Origin: Bacillota bacterium
Lineage (GTDB): Bacteria > Bacillota > Dethiobacteria > DTU022
Assembly: GCA_012510625.1 (NCBI GenBank)
Contig: JAAZHP010000127.1
Coordinates: 1 to 12,788, forward strand
Length of the DNA stretch: 12,788 nt
Reading direction: 5' to 3'
Position numbers and translations under genes: made by a program. Numbering within the stretch: the stretch's first letter is position 1; every line of letters begins with the position of its first letter. Below are positions 6,504 to 12,651 of the stretch, in pieces. The notes under the pieces are model-generated. The model saw nothing but the letters and a program-made list of their open reading frames with translations. It did not search any database and had not been told where the DNA came from.

Positions 6504-6616
6504 GGTTATTCCTCCTTTAACTGGTTCTCAGCGGCTTCCGCTATACCGCCGGTGCGCTCCGCTCGTTTTCCGCTAGTGCAAAAAGCTAAGGACAAACATG
6601 CTCCCGGCTTCACAAA

Positions 6617-7261
6617 TTAACGGCCGACAGTTCCCAAACTCCGGTTAATCGCATCCAATGTTGCCCGGGCAGCCGCCTCCATCTCATCACCTCTATTCAG
6701 GGCAATGCCCGGCAAAATTTCTTCCTCTTGCCCCAGGCAGTGAGAGATAACCACCACTATTGCTTTCTGGCCGGCGATGTGGATTTTCTGTACGTCTGCA
6801 GCTATGAATTTGCTGCCGCCCCCCAGGTACTGCTCCACAGAGTGTAGAACAGCTTCCGCTGCCAGGCGCAGGCGATATTGCCTGGTATTGGGGCCCGAGA
6901 CTGTAGCGGCAAACGTCTCTTCACCCGGATTGATGGTGACCGTTACTTCTATCTCTTCACTGCTCGTGGAGCAGTTAATTCTCTGCAGTTGCAGCTCCGG
7001 GCCGGGGAGGGAGATGGTTTTGCCCGCTTCGCCCAGCTGAACTACGCTTATCTGCTTATGGTCCAGGGAGGTTCCGAGCTTGATGAGCGCTGCCGATTCT
7101 ATATCCCTGACAATTTGCTTGGGCGTTCGGGAATGATCAGCCAGGACATGTATCTCGGCGATATCTTGGTTTTCACATACAACCTTCGAAGAGAGTACTC
7201 CTTTGACCTGGGAGATCACCGACTCAATTTCTTTGATGTTAAAATCATCCCTGCTTGAGAT
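6617..7261 (-). CDS. Conserved hypothetical protein, apparent ATC start
   Basis: About 214 aa from the start chosen here; no named domain is recognised. The N-terminal half reads as a compact alpha/beta unit (IKEIESVISQVKGVLS, then IAEIHVLADHSRTPKQIVRD, with SLDHKQISVVQL); the second half has alternating strands and helices (VTVTINPGE, RLRLAAEAVLHSVEQYL, IAGQKAIVVVI). It has no membrane segment. A GTG at 7219 is in frame but lacks a clear ribosome binding site and would cut off the segment RDDFNIKEIES, which reads as normal protein. GGGGAGGG (7268-7275) puts the start at the ATC at 7259-7261, 7 nt after GGAGG, and no ATG is in frame before the upstream TAG. It lies about 214 nt after the YmdB-type gene, separated by a terminator-like hairpin. 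Confidence 0.7.
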   Translation of the reverse strand: MSSRDDFNIKEIESVISQVKGVLSSKVVCENQDIAEIHVLADHSRTPKQIVRDIESAALIKLGTSLDHKQISVVQLGEAGKTISLPGPELQLQRINCSTSSEEIEVTVTINPGEETFAATVSGPNTRQYRLRLAAEAVLHSVEQYLGGGSKFIAADVQKIHIAGQKAIVVVISHCLGQEEEILPGIALNRGDEMEAAARATLDAINRSLGTVGR

Positions 7262-7322
7262 AAGCCGCCCTCCCCTACAAAACGGGGTTTCCCCAAATTT
7301 CTACAAGCAGCTACAAAATTAT

Positions 7323-7352
7323 TTAATACTTTATTGCAGTATTCTACTTCAA
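7323..7352 (-). promoter_or_regulatory. Tentative promoter of the 214-aa gene
   Basis: The minus strand has TTGAAG (7347-7352), an 18-bp spacer and TATTAA (7323-7328). Each box matches four of six consensus positions. The surrounding 7262-7475 region is AT-rich and holds no gene. Confidence 0.3.
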
Positions 7353-7410
7353 ACCTGCTTTTCCTTTTTTTTCAACTGATGAAAAATTTAAATTTCAATG
7401 AAGCATCCTG

Positions 7411-7428
7411 AAAAGCGGTGCCGCTTTT
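7411..7428 (-). terminator. Hairpin terminator after the YmdB-type gene
   Basis: AAAAGCG (7411-7417) and CGCTTTT (7422-7428) form a perfect 7-bp stem with loop GTGC, or an 8-bp complement if the loop is shortened. The A and T arms give it a short T run in either direction. It begins 48 nt after the stop at 7476. Confidence 0.5.
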
Positions 7429-7475
7429 GGTGATTTGGTAGATCAAAAAATTATAGGTATTTTAGAAGAGACCTG

Positions 7476-8255
7476 TTATTCCCGGATCAGGATGCGCTCT
7501 ATTTTTTCTGACTTGCCGGAGGGATGTATGGCGCAGTAGACAGCAGAAAACTGCCTTTTTCCCCCGGCCGGCTTAATTCGGACAGGCAGTTGAGTCAGGA
7601 AATGCTTCAGAACGGCTTCGCGATCTGCCCCTATTACACCCTCATAGCTGCCGGTCATCCCGGCGTCGGTGATATAGGCGGTGCCCCCGGGCAGGATGAG
7701 CTCGTCGGCCGTTTGAACATGGGTATGGGTTCCCAGGAGGGCGCTGGCCCTTCCATCAACATACCAGCCGGCGGCAATTTTTTCAGAGCTGGCTTCGCCG
7801 TGGAAATCTATTACGATTACCGGAGCGGCGGCCCTGATTTTGTCAATCCCGGCATCAAGAGCTCTAAAGGGACAATCGAAATGCTGGGAAGAGTATGTTC
7901 TACCGCAGACATTGATCACTCCCACGGCAGTGCCGTCCCGGGCCCGGTAAACAGCGGAGCCCTTGCCCGGAACGCCGGGCGGGTAGTTCGCCGGCCTCAG
8001 GATTCTCTCTTCTGTTTCCAGGAGCGGGTAAATCTCTTTCTGATGCCAGATATGGTTGCCCGAGGTGATCACATCCACGCCCGCAGAGAAGATCTCCTCC
8101 GCCACCGTGCCGGTAAGCCCCACCCCGCCGGCCGCGTTCTCGCCATTGGCGATGGCCAGATCAATTTGATAATCCTTGAGCAACTCCGGGAGCAGCTCCT
8201 TTAAAAATGACCGGCCCGGTGAACCGAAAATGTCTCCAATAAAAAGCAAGTTCAT
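7476..8255 (-). CDS. ymdB: YmdB-type metallophosphoesterase (TIGR00282 family)
   Basis: A 259-aa calcineurin-like phosphoesterase. In Bacillus subtilis YmdB is a 2',3'-cyclic-nucleotide phosphodiesterase that affects biofilm and motility gene expression. All dimetal-site motifs are present: GDIFG with D8, NGENAAGG with E39 and N40, SGNH with N67, DFHGE with H152, and GTHTHVQT with H177 and H179. Length is normal. The ATG at 8255 yields the expected N-terminus MNLLFIGDIFG but has only a weak upstream GGCGGG, unlike most genes here. In many Firmicutes this gene follows the RNase Y gene; here the upstream neighbour is an XdhC-family remnant, so that link is broken. Confidence 0.93.
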   Translation of the reverse strand: MNLLFIGDIFGSPGRSFLKELLPELLKDYQIDLAIANGENAAGGVGLTGTVAEEIFSAGVDVITSGNHIWHQKEIYPLLETEERILRPANYPPGVPGKGSAVYRARDGTAVGVINVCGRTYSSQHFDCPFRALDAGIDKIRAAAPVIVIDFHGEASSEKIAAGWYVDGRASALLGTHTHVQTADELILPGGTAYITDAGMTGSYEGVIGADREAVLKHFLTQLPVRIKPAGGKRQFSAVYCAIHPSGKSEKIERILIRE

Positions 8256-8277
8256 TATTCTAGCCCGCCTTGGACAG

Positions 8278-8309
8278 GTAATTGTTTACCCGGAACGCCG
8301 GGCAATTAC
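8278..8309 (-). terminator. Bulged hairpin between the XdhC remnant and ymdB
   Basis: GTAATTG (8278-8284) pairs with CAATTAC (8303-8309), and CCCGG (8289-8293) pairs with CCGGG (8298-8302). The result is a 12-bp stem with a 4-nt bulge (TTTA, 8285-8288) and a 4-nt loop. It overlaps the stop of the remnant and has no T tract. The design is like that of the hairpin at 2995-3031. Confidence 0.4.
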
Positions 8310-8538
8310 AAACAGCTTTTCACAATGGCCGCCATCGCCTCCACCGCCCGGTCGTACAGGGAGAAATAGAATCAACCAGGGAGTGGATCCGGCTGTCGGC
8401 AGCCGCAATATACTGTAAGTATAGCACGACATCGCCGCCGCAGACCATCCCCAGTTCTTCCACCTGCCCGGGGGTAAGTAAACGACATTTGAACTGTTTC
8501 CCGGCACGGGTTTGCGCAGCCACAAGGGCCGCCCCTAC
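8306..8538 (-). pseudogene. Remnant of an XdhC/CoxI-family accessory gene
   Basis: Minus-strand translation gives GKQFKCRLLTPGQVEELG and then MVCGGDVVLYLQYIAAADSR, matching the end of the XdhC_CoxI domain (the conserved GMVCGG motif), a family that helps mature molybdenum hydroxylases. Past LVDSI the match continues in another frame as SLYDRAVEAMAAIVKSCL and then stops, so a frameshift is placed near 8358-8366. The remnant is about 70 residues instead of roughly 250-350, and lacks the N-terminal glycine motif and the Rossmann domain. Its 5' end runs into a GC-rich repeat (8514-8538), and the only start there, a GTG at 8523, lies inside that repeat. No molybdenum hydroxylase gene is nearby. 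Most likely a decayed gene; the family call rests on a short match. Confidence 0.55.
8514..8538 (-). repeat. GC-rich dispersed repeat copy at the 5' edge of the XdhC remnant
   Basis: The minus strand begins GTAGGGGCGGCCCTTGTGGC, sharing the GTAGGGGCGG opening with the unit at 4874-4903. Its position at the break in the XdhC match suggests insertion or recombination there. The remaining region up to 8752 shows no gene or clear promoter. Confidence 0.5.
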
Positions 8539-8752
8539 ATCCCCGTATACAAATATTATGATTAAGTAGAGATGGTAAATGATCGGAATAGATCTTGCCC
8601 CGGCGTGGATTTCACTAAAAACCGCCTCTGTTTCGACAATAATCGGAAAGACACAAGATATAAACCGACCCAGAATGATGGGCTGCCTTTATGTTTATTG
8701 CATAAGACAGGCTCAATAAATCATAGGTTGATCATGAAGGAGGGATCCGGAG

Positions 8753-9391
8753 ATGGGCAAAAATGTCGAGAATTTGACCATCGAAGACGTGAAGACACTG
8801 GAAGATGATGAGAAAAACCGGCTGGTGGAATACTGTAAAAGCATTTTTTCTGATGAGGCGCTTAAAAAGAAACCGGCTGCCACAAAAAGTGTTATTCTAT
8901 CCCGGGAAAACAGCCTTCAATACAGGCTGGTTGTAGAGCAGGAGAAAAAAAGGCGGACCAAATCCATCGAAGACAGCGTCAGGGAGCTGGGGCTATCCGG
9001 GGAAGCCTCGAAAAAATTAATCAAGGATTTCAAGGCTGGAAAAATAAAGAGATACCATCTTGCCGATATCAAGGTGCATTCCGATTTGCTGGAGAAGCTT
9101 ACGCCCGCTCAGCAGAAGAAAGCAATTGACCTCATTGTGGCAAACCGTAAAAATTTTTACCAGGTAAACAAGGAAGAGTTATCCCTTTTCCAGCTGGGCG
9201 GCGGCCAGGCCGGGGCATATCTCATCGATCTGTGGTATCACGGCCTGCTCCGCACGCTTGAGAAGATGGAAAAAATGCTTCAGGTCGACCGTGAAATCTT
9301 CGCGGAGGCTGATCCGGAACAGAGAAAACAGCTGAAGAAATATTTTAAGCGCGCCGGCAAAAAAATCAGCGAGATTAATCCCGCACTTTAA
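8753..9391 (+). CDS. Lysine-rich protein of unknown function
   Basis: 212 aa, very rich in Lys and Glu, no signal peptide or membrane segment. It reads as mostly helical: a charged N-terminal part (residues 1-75, including EEDEKNRL-like charged runs and SRENSLQYRLVVEQEKKRRT), a small helical segment with ELGLSGEASKKLIKDFKAGK (about 78-97), then LLEKLTPAQQKKAIDLIVAN and a basic C-terminal helix (RKQLKKYFKRAGKKI). The pattern would suit a nucleic-acid- or protein-binding factor, but no family is recognised. GGAGGG lies 8 nt before the ATG, and a second GGAG directly abuts it. It stands alone on the plus strand, with divergent decayed DNA upstream and a terminator near 9532-9559 downstream. Confidence 0.75.
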   Translation: MGKNVENLTIEDVKTLEDDEKNRLVEYCKSIFSDEALKKKPAATKSVILSRENSLQYRLVVEQEKKRRTKSIEDSVRELGLSGEASKKLIKDFKAGKIKRYHLADIKVHSDLLEKLTPAQQKKAIDLIVANRKNFYQVNKEELSLFQLGGGQAGAYLIDLWYHGLLRTLEKMEKMLQVDREIFAEADPEQRKQLKKYFKRAGKKISEINPAL

Positions 9392-9428
9392 TAATTACTC
9401 CGCCTGTGTACGCCTGCTTATCCGCTTT

Positions 9429-9461
9429 ATTGGTTGCTGCCGTGCGCCGGCAGCAACCAAT
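9429..9461. repeat. Perfect 14-bp stem hairpin
   Basis: ATTGGTTGCTGCCG (9429-9442) and CGGCAGCAACCAAT (9448-9461) are perfect complements around the loop TGCGC. It lies 38 nt past the lysine-rich gene. There is no T tract on either strand, so it is not a normal intrinsic terminator; it may stabilise the 3' end or be a mobile palindrome. Confidence 0.7.
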
Positions 9462-9531
9462 GCCAGGCACACCCCCCTACCACCGGAAGTAAACGGTTCG
9501 TCTTTTACCGGAACCTTTCGTTCGTAGATAT

Positions 9532-9559
9532 AGGGCGTCTTTTTAGGACAGCCCTTTTT
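9532..9559 (+). terminator. Intrinsic terminator, or leader attenuator, before the DUF819 operon
   Basis: GGGCGTC (9533-9539) pairs with GAC (9547-9549) and GCCC (9551-9554), with one bulged A, followed by TTTTT (9555-9559). It is a plausible plus-strand intrinsic terminator 140 nt after the lysine-rich gene and 126 nt before the DUF819 gene. If the DUF819 promoter lies upstream it would instead be an attenuator. Confidence 0.55.
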
Positions 9560-9628
9560 AATTAAAATACTGCGAATTTATTTATTCATGCAGGATTTTT
9601 GGAGCAATTGAATTAATATAAGAAGTTA

Positions 9629-9645
9629 TTGGCAGCTGGTGCCAA
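9629..9645. promoter_or_regulatory. Palindrome TTGGCA-N5-TGCCAA upstream of the DUF819 operon
   Basis: A perfect 6-bp inverted repeat with a 5-bp spacer, 41 bp before the start codon of the DUF819 gene. It is a good size for a dimeric repressor site. No convincing -35/-10 pair was found around it, although TTGGCA itself could act as a weak -35. The rest of 9392-9685 holds the hairpins described and no gene. Confidence 0.4.
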
Positions 9646-9685
9646 AGATAATTAGTCTAATCTGTACAAGGAAGGAAGTGCATAA

Positions 9686-10843
9686 ATGAACCCGGTTGTG
9701 CTAGTTTCTTTCTATTTTCTCTTTCCCGTCCTGGTGATCTATCTGTGCTACCGCTTTCCCCTGATCAATAAAATCGGAGCCGTGATCCTCTGCTACCTCG
9801 CCGGCATGCTGCTAGGCAATTTTCTATCCCTGCCGCCGGCTGCGGCAGAACTGCAAGATCTGCTCTCTTCGGCCGTTGTCGCCCTGGCTCTGCCGCTGCT
9901 GCTCTTCTCGATGGATGTAAAGGCCTGGACCCGCCTGGCGGGCAAAGCTACCCTGTGCATGCTGCTGGGCACCATTTCCATTCTCGTCGTGGCCTTTGGG
10001 GGATATATGATCATCAGCGATAAGGCTCCCTACGCCTGGCAACTGGGAGGAATGGCCGTGGGGCTTTATACAGGAGGCACGCCCAACCTGGCGGCAATCA
10101 AAACGGCCCTGCATGTCAGTTCCGATGTATATATAACCATGCATACTTACGACACCGTCATCTCGCTCATCTACATCCTCTTTCTATGCTCGGTGGCCCA
10201 GAGGCTCTTTGGCCTGATTCTCCCCAAGTTTGAAAGCAAATGCGGCGCCGCCGTCCTGGAAGGCAGCGCCGAGGATGAGGCCATCGATTCTTATAAAGGA
10301 ATCTTCAGCCGTAAAATTTTGCCGCCCTTGCTCGGTGCTTTTGCATTAGCCCTCTTAATCCTTGGCGGCTCGCTGGCCCTGTCTGAACTGTTTCCGGAAG
10401 AATACAGCACCGCCGTAACTATCCTAACTATTACCACCCTGGGTATTGCCTGCTCTTTCATCCCGCAGATCAGGCGGATTAAGAAAACCTTTCAGGCAGG
10501 GATGTACCTCATCTACGTATTCTGCCTCGTGGTCGGCTCCATGGCAAACTTAAAAGAGCTTTTTACCCGGGTGAACTGGCAGATCCTGTCTTTTGTCACC
10601 TTCTGCATTTTTGGTTCGCTCCTTCTACACGTGCTTTTATCCAGGATCTTTAAAATAGACACGGATACGGTGATCATCACTTCGACTTCAGCAATCTGCT
10701 CGCCGCCCTTTGTCCCCGTTGTGGCCAACGCCTTGAAAAACAAGGAGATTATTTTGTCGGGACTTTACACCGGGATTATCGGCTATGCTATCGGCAACTA
10801 TCTCGGGATATCTTTTTCTTATCTTTTGAAATCATTTTTCTAA
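9686..10843 (+). CDS. DUF819 family membrane protein, likely transporter
   Basis: A 385-aa polytopic membrane protein of the DUF819 (YjcL-like) family, with about ten hydrophobic segments in two halves. Each half carries a glycine/proline-rich motif: LYTGGTPNLAAIKTAL at about residues 127-142, and SAICSPPFVPVVANAL at about 335-350. A hydrophilic loop near residues 180-205 separates the halves. This inverted two-half design with paired re-entrant-type motifs is typical of secondary transporters, but no substrate is known for the family. The ATG has AAGGAAG a short way upstream. The downstream PLP-lyase gene begins 25 nt after the stop, so the two are almost surely one operon and the enzyme's substrate is the likely cargo. 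Confidence 0.88.
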   Translation: MNPVVLVSFYFLFPVLVIYLCYRFPLINKIGAVILCYLAGMLLGNFLSLPPAAAELQDLLSSAVVALALPLLLFSMDVKAWTRLAGKATLCMLLGTISILVVAFGGYMIISDKAPYAWQLGGMAVGLYTGGTPNLAAIKTALHVSSDVYITMHTYDTVISLIYILFLCSVAQRLFGLILPKFESKCGAAVLEGSAEDEAIDSYKGIFSRKILPPLLGAFALALLILGGSLALSELFPEEYSTAVTILTITTLGIACSFIPQIRRIKKTFQAGMYLIYVFCLVVGSMANLKELFTRVNWQILSFVTFCIFGSLLLHVLLSRIFKIDTDTVIITSTSAICSPPFVPVVANALKNKEIILSGLYTGIIGYAIGNYLGISFSYLLKSFF

Positions 10844-10868
10844 ACAATGATTAACGGAGGTATTGGCA

Positions 10869-12230
10869 ATGGATAACAGCAAAAATTTGACCATACCGGA
10901 AAAGGGCCTGGACAGGAGCGAAGTCCTGGAGATGCTGCGCAGCTTTAAAGAGGGTGACGCCAACTATAAGGATTCGAAAACCTGGAGCCTGGTCTACTAT
11001 ATAGGTGAAGAGCACACCCGGTTCCTGATTGACGCCTTTGCCCTCTATTTTTCGGAAAACGCCCTCAACCCGATGGCGTTCAGGAGCCTGAAACGCATGG
11101 AACATGAAGTGGTCCGGATGACCGCCGGCCTGCTGAACGGAGACGGCAGCGTTGTCGGGACAATGACTTCAGGGGGCACGGAGAGCTGCCTGCTGCCGGT
11201 GATGACCTACCGCGATCGGGCTGCTTCTAAAAGGTCGTTCCGCTCCGGGATGCCGGAGATGATCGCCCCGGAATCTGTCCACGTGGCCTGGGAAAAGGCG
11301 GCGCGCTATTTTGGGGTGAAGATGGTCCACGTTCCCTTGAGAAGCGACCTGCGGGTCGATGTGGAGGCGGTAAAGAAGCGGATCAATAGAAATACAATCC
11401 TCATTGTAGGCTCGGCGCCTTCATACCCGCACGGGGTTATCGACCCCATTGCCGAGCTCGGCGCGTTGGCCCAGGAGAAGGGAATCCCCTTTCACGTGGA
11501 CAGCTGTCTCGGCGGATTTATGCTGCCTTTCGTAGAGAGGCTGGGATATAAAATAGCGCCCTTTGACTTCAGGGTTCCCGGGGTTACCTCCATCTCGGCG
11601 GATGTTCATAAATACGGCTACAGCGCCAAGGGGGCCTCGGTGCTCTTATACCGGAACATGGACTACCTGAAGCACCAGTTTTTTGTTTATGAAAACTGGC
11701 CCGGGGGCATCTTCATCTCGCCGGCGCTGCTCGGAACCCGGCCTGGAGGAGCCATCGCCGCAGCCTGGGCGTCAATAAAAGCGCTCGGCATAAACGGTTA
11801 CCTGGAGCTGGCCCGGAAGGTAATGGAGACAACGGCTGCCCTGCAGGAGGGGATCCGCTCCATTCCCGAACTGGAAATTATGAGCAACCCTGAAATGAGC
11901 GTCTTCGCCTACCGCTCCACCTCGAAAAAAGTCAACATCTATGCCGTGGGCGACCAGATGGAAGAGAAAGGCTGGCTCGTCGACCGGCTGCAGCGGCCCG
12001 AGGCGCTGCACGCCATGGTTACGCCGCTGCACGAACGGATCACTGACCAGTTCATACTTGACTTGAAGCATTCCGTTGAAAAAGTCAAGAGCGATCCTTC
12101 GCTGGCAAAAAAGGGTAATGCCGCTCTTTACGGGATGATCGCCAAGGTGCCGCTGCGGGGCATGATCAAGAAAGAGGTTCTTAAAATGATGGAGCAGATC
12201 TACGGTCCCGAGATGAAAATGCCCTATTAA
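10869..12230 (+). CDS. PLP-dependent decarboxylase/lyase resembling sphingosine-1-phosphate lyase
   Basis: A 453-aa fold-type I PLP enzyme of the group II decarboxylase superfamily, closest in motifs to sphingosine-1-phosphate lyases. Visible are TSGGTES (residues 100-106, phosphate cup), HVDSCLGGF (209-217, with D211 for the PLP ring nitrogen), SADVHKYGYSAKG (243-255, with K248 as the Schiff-base lysine) and the C-terminal small domain. It lacks the N-terminal membrane anchor of eukaryotic lyases, so it is cytoplasmic. The ATG at 10869 has ACGGAGG 8 nt upstream; an in-frame TTG at 10863 is too close to that site. It is the second gene of the DUF819 operon and ends at the terminator at 12279-12315. 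The substrate could be a phosphorylated amino alcohol, a beta-hydroxy amino acid or an amino acid to be decarboxylated; the sequence does not decide. Confidence 0.88.
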   Translation: MDNSKNLTIPEKGLDRSEVLEMLRSFKEGDANYKDSKTWSLVYYIGEEHTRFLIDAFALYFSENALNPMAFRSLKRMEHEVVRMTAGLLNGDGSVVGTMTSGGTESCLLPVMTYRDRAASKRSFRSGMPEMIAPESVHVAWEKAARYFGVKMVHVPLRSDLRVDVEAVKKRINRNTILIVGSAPSYPHGVIDPIAELGALAQEKGIPFHVDSCLGGFMLPFVERLGYKIAPFDFRVPGVTSISADVHKYGYSAKGASVLLYRNMDYLKHQFFVYENWPGGIFISPALLGTRPGGAIAAAWASIKALGINGYLELARKVMETTAALQEGIRSIPELEIMSNPEMSVFAYRSTSKKVNIYAVGDQMEEKGWLVDRLQRPEALHAMVTPLHERITDQFILDLKHSVEKVKSDPSLAKKGNAALYGMIAKVPLRGMIKKEVLKMMEQIYGPEMKMPY

Positions 12231-12278
12231 CCCAAAATACTTGCGGGCACGAAATGAAGGAGGCCGTCTCATGACAAC

Positions 12279-12315
12279 AAGGGGCTGCCCTTTCGAGGCA
12301 GCCCCTTACATTTTT
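12279..12315 (+). terminator. Strong intrinsic terminator of the DUF819/lyase operon
   Basis: AAGGGGCTGCC (12279-12289) and GGCAGCCCCTT (12297-12307) form a perfect 11-bp stem with a 7-nt loop, and TTTTT follows at 12311-12315. On the other strand it could also serve the TM2 gene, which ends at 12356. Confidence 0.85.
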
Positions 12316-12355
12316 ACAGCTCCCGGTGCCCGTAAACAGCCCGGGAAAATTTCCC

Positions 12356-12601
12356 CTACCACTCGGTCAGGACTTTGCCCTCTTTATCCTTGAATGAACC
12401 TACTATGATCATTATAAGGTCAACAAGTGCGCCGATACCTAAAATACCGAGGGTAAGCAGCCAGAGAATGCCCGTGCCCACTTTGCCCACGTAAAACCGG
12501 TGAATCCCCAGTCCACCCAGGAATAAACACAACAAAAGGGCTGTCAACCTTTTCTTCGGTGATACATCGACGACCGGCTTGCTCTCAGCTACTTCGGCCA
12601 A
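12356..12601 (-). CDS. TM2 domain-containing membrane protein
   Basis: An 81-aa protein with the TM2 domain (PF05154). The domain begins at about residue 17 with KKRLTALLLCLFLGGLGIHR, followed by FYVGKVGTGILWLLTLGILG and the second helix ending in the DLIMIIVGSFKD segment. The motif GGLGIHRFYVGK and the acidic DLI of the second helix are diagnostic. TM2 proteins are small two-helix membrane proteins of unclear function. The chosen start is a TTG at 12601 with AAAAGGAGG and a 7-nt spacer; an in-frame ATG at 12643 would place that ribosome binding site inside the gene and adds 14 basic residues. It lies 50 nt after the probable aspartate kinase on the same strand. Confidence 0.88.
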   Translation of the reverse strand: MAEVAESKPVVDVSPKKRLTALLLCLFLGGLGIHRFYVGKVGTGILWLLTLGILGIGALVDLIMIIVGSFKDKEGKVLTEW

Positions 12602-12651
12602 TCTACTGCCTCCTTTTCCACGTTTGATAGCTAATCTTAGCATATAATCAT

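Noticed and set aside
7524..8204. Plus-strand open frame of 226 codons opposite ymdB
   Set aside because: It is the antisense shadow of a gene whose catalytic motifs are all intact; it has no ribosome binding site or recognisable protein pattern.
8539..8752. Riboswitch or promoter upstream of the lysine-rich gene
   Set aside because: No known riboswitch core or convincing -35/-10 pair was recognised; TTGCAT at 8699-8704 has no good partner at 16-18 bp.
9584..9610. Seven-codon frame MQDFWSN as a possible leader peptide before the DUF819 operon
   Set aside because: No ribosome binding site precedes it, and it carries no run of a regulatory codon.
11772..12272. Minus-strand open frame of 166 codons opposite the PLP lyase
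   Set aside because: It is a shadow of a well-supported enzyme, and its Phe/His/Gly-rich composition is typical of antisense translation.
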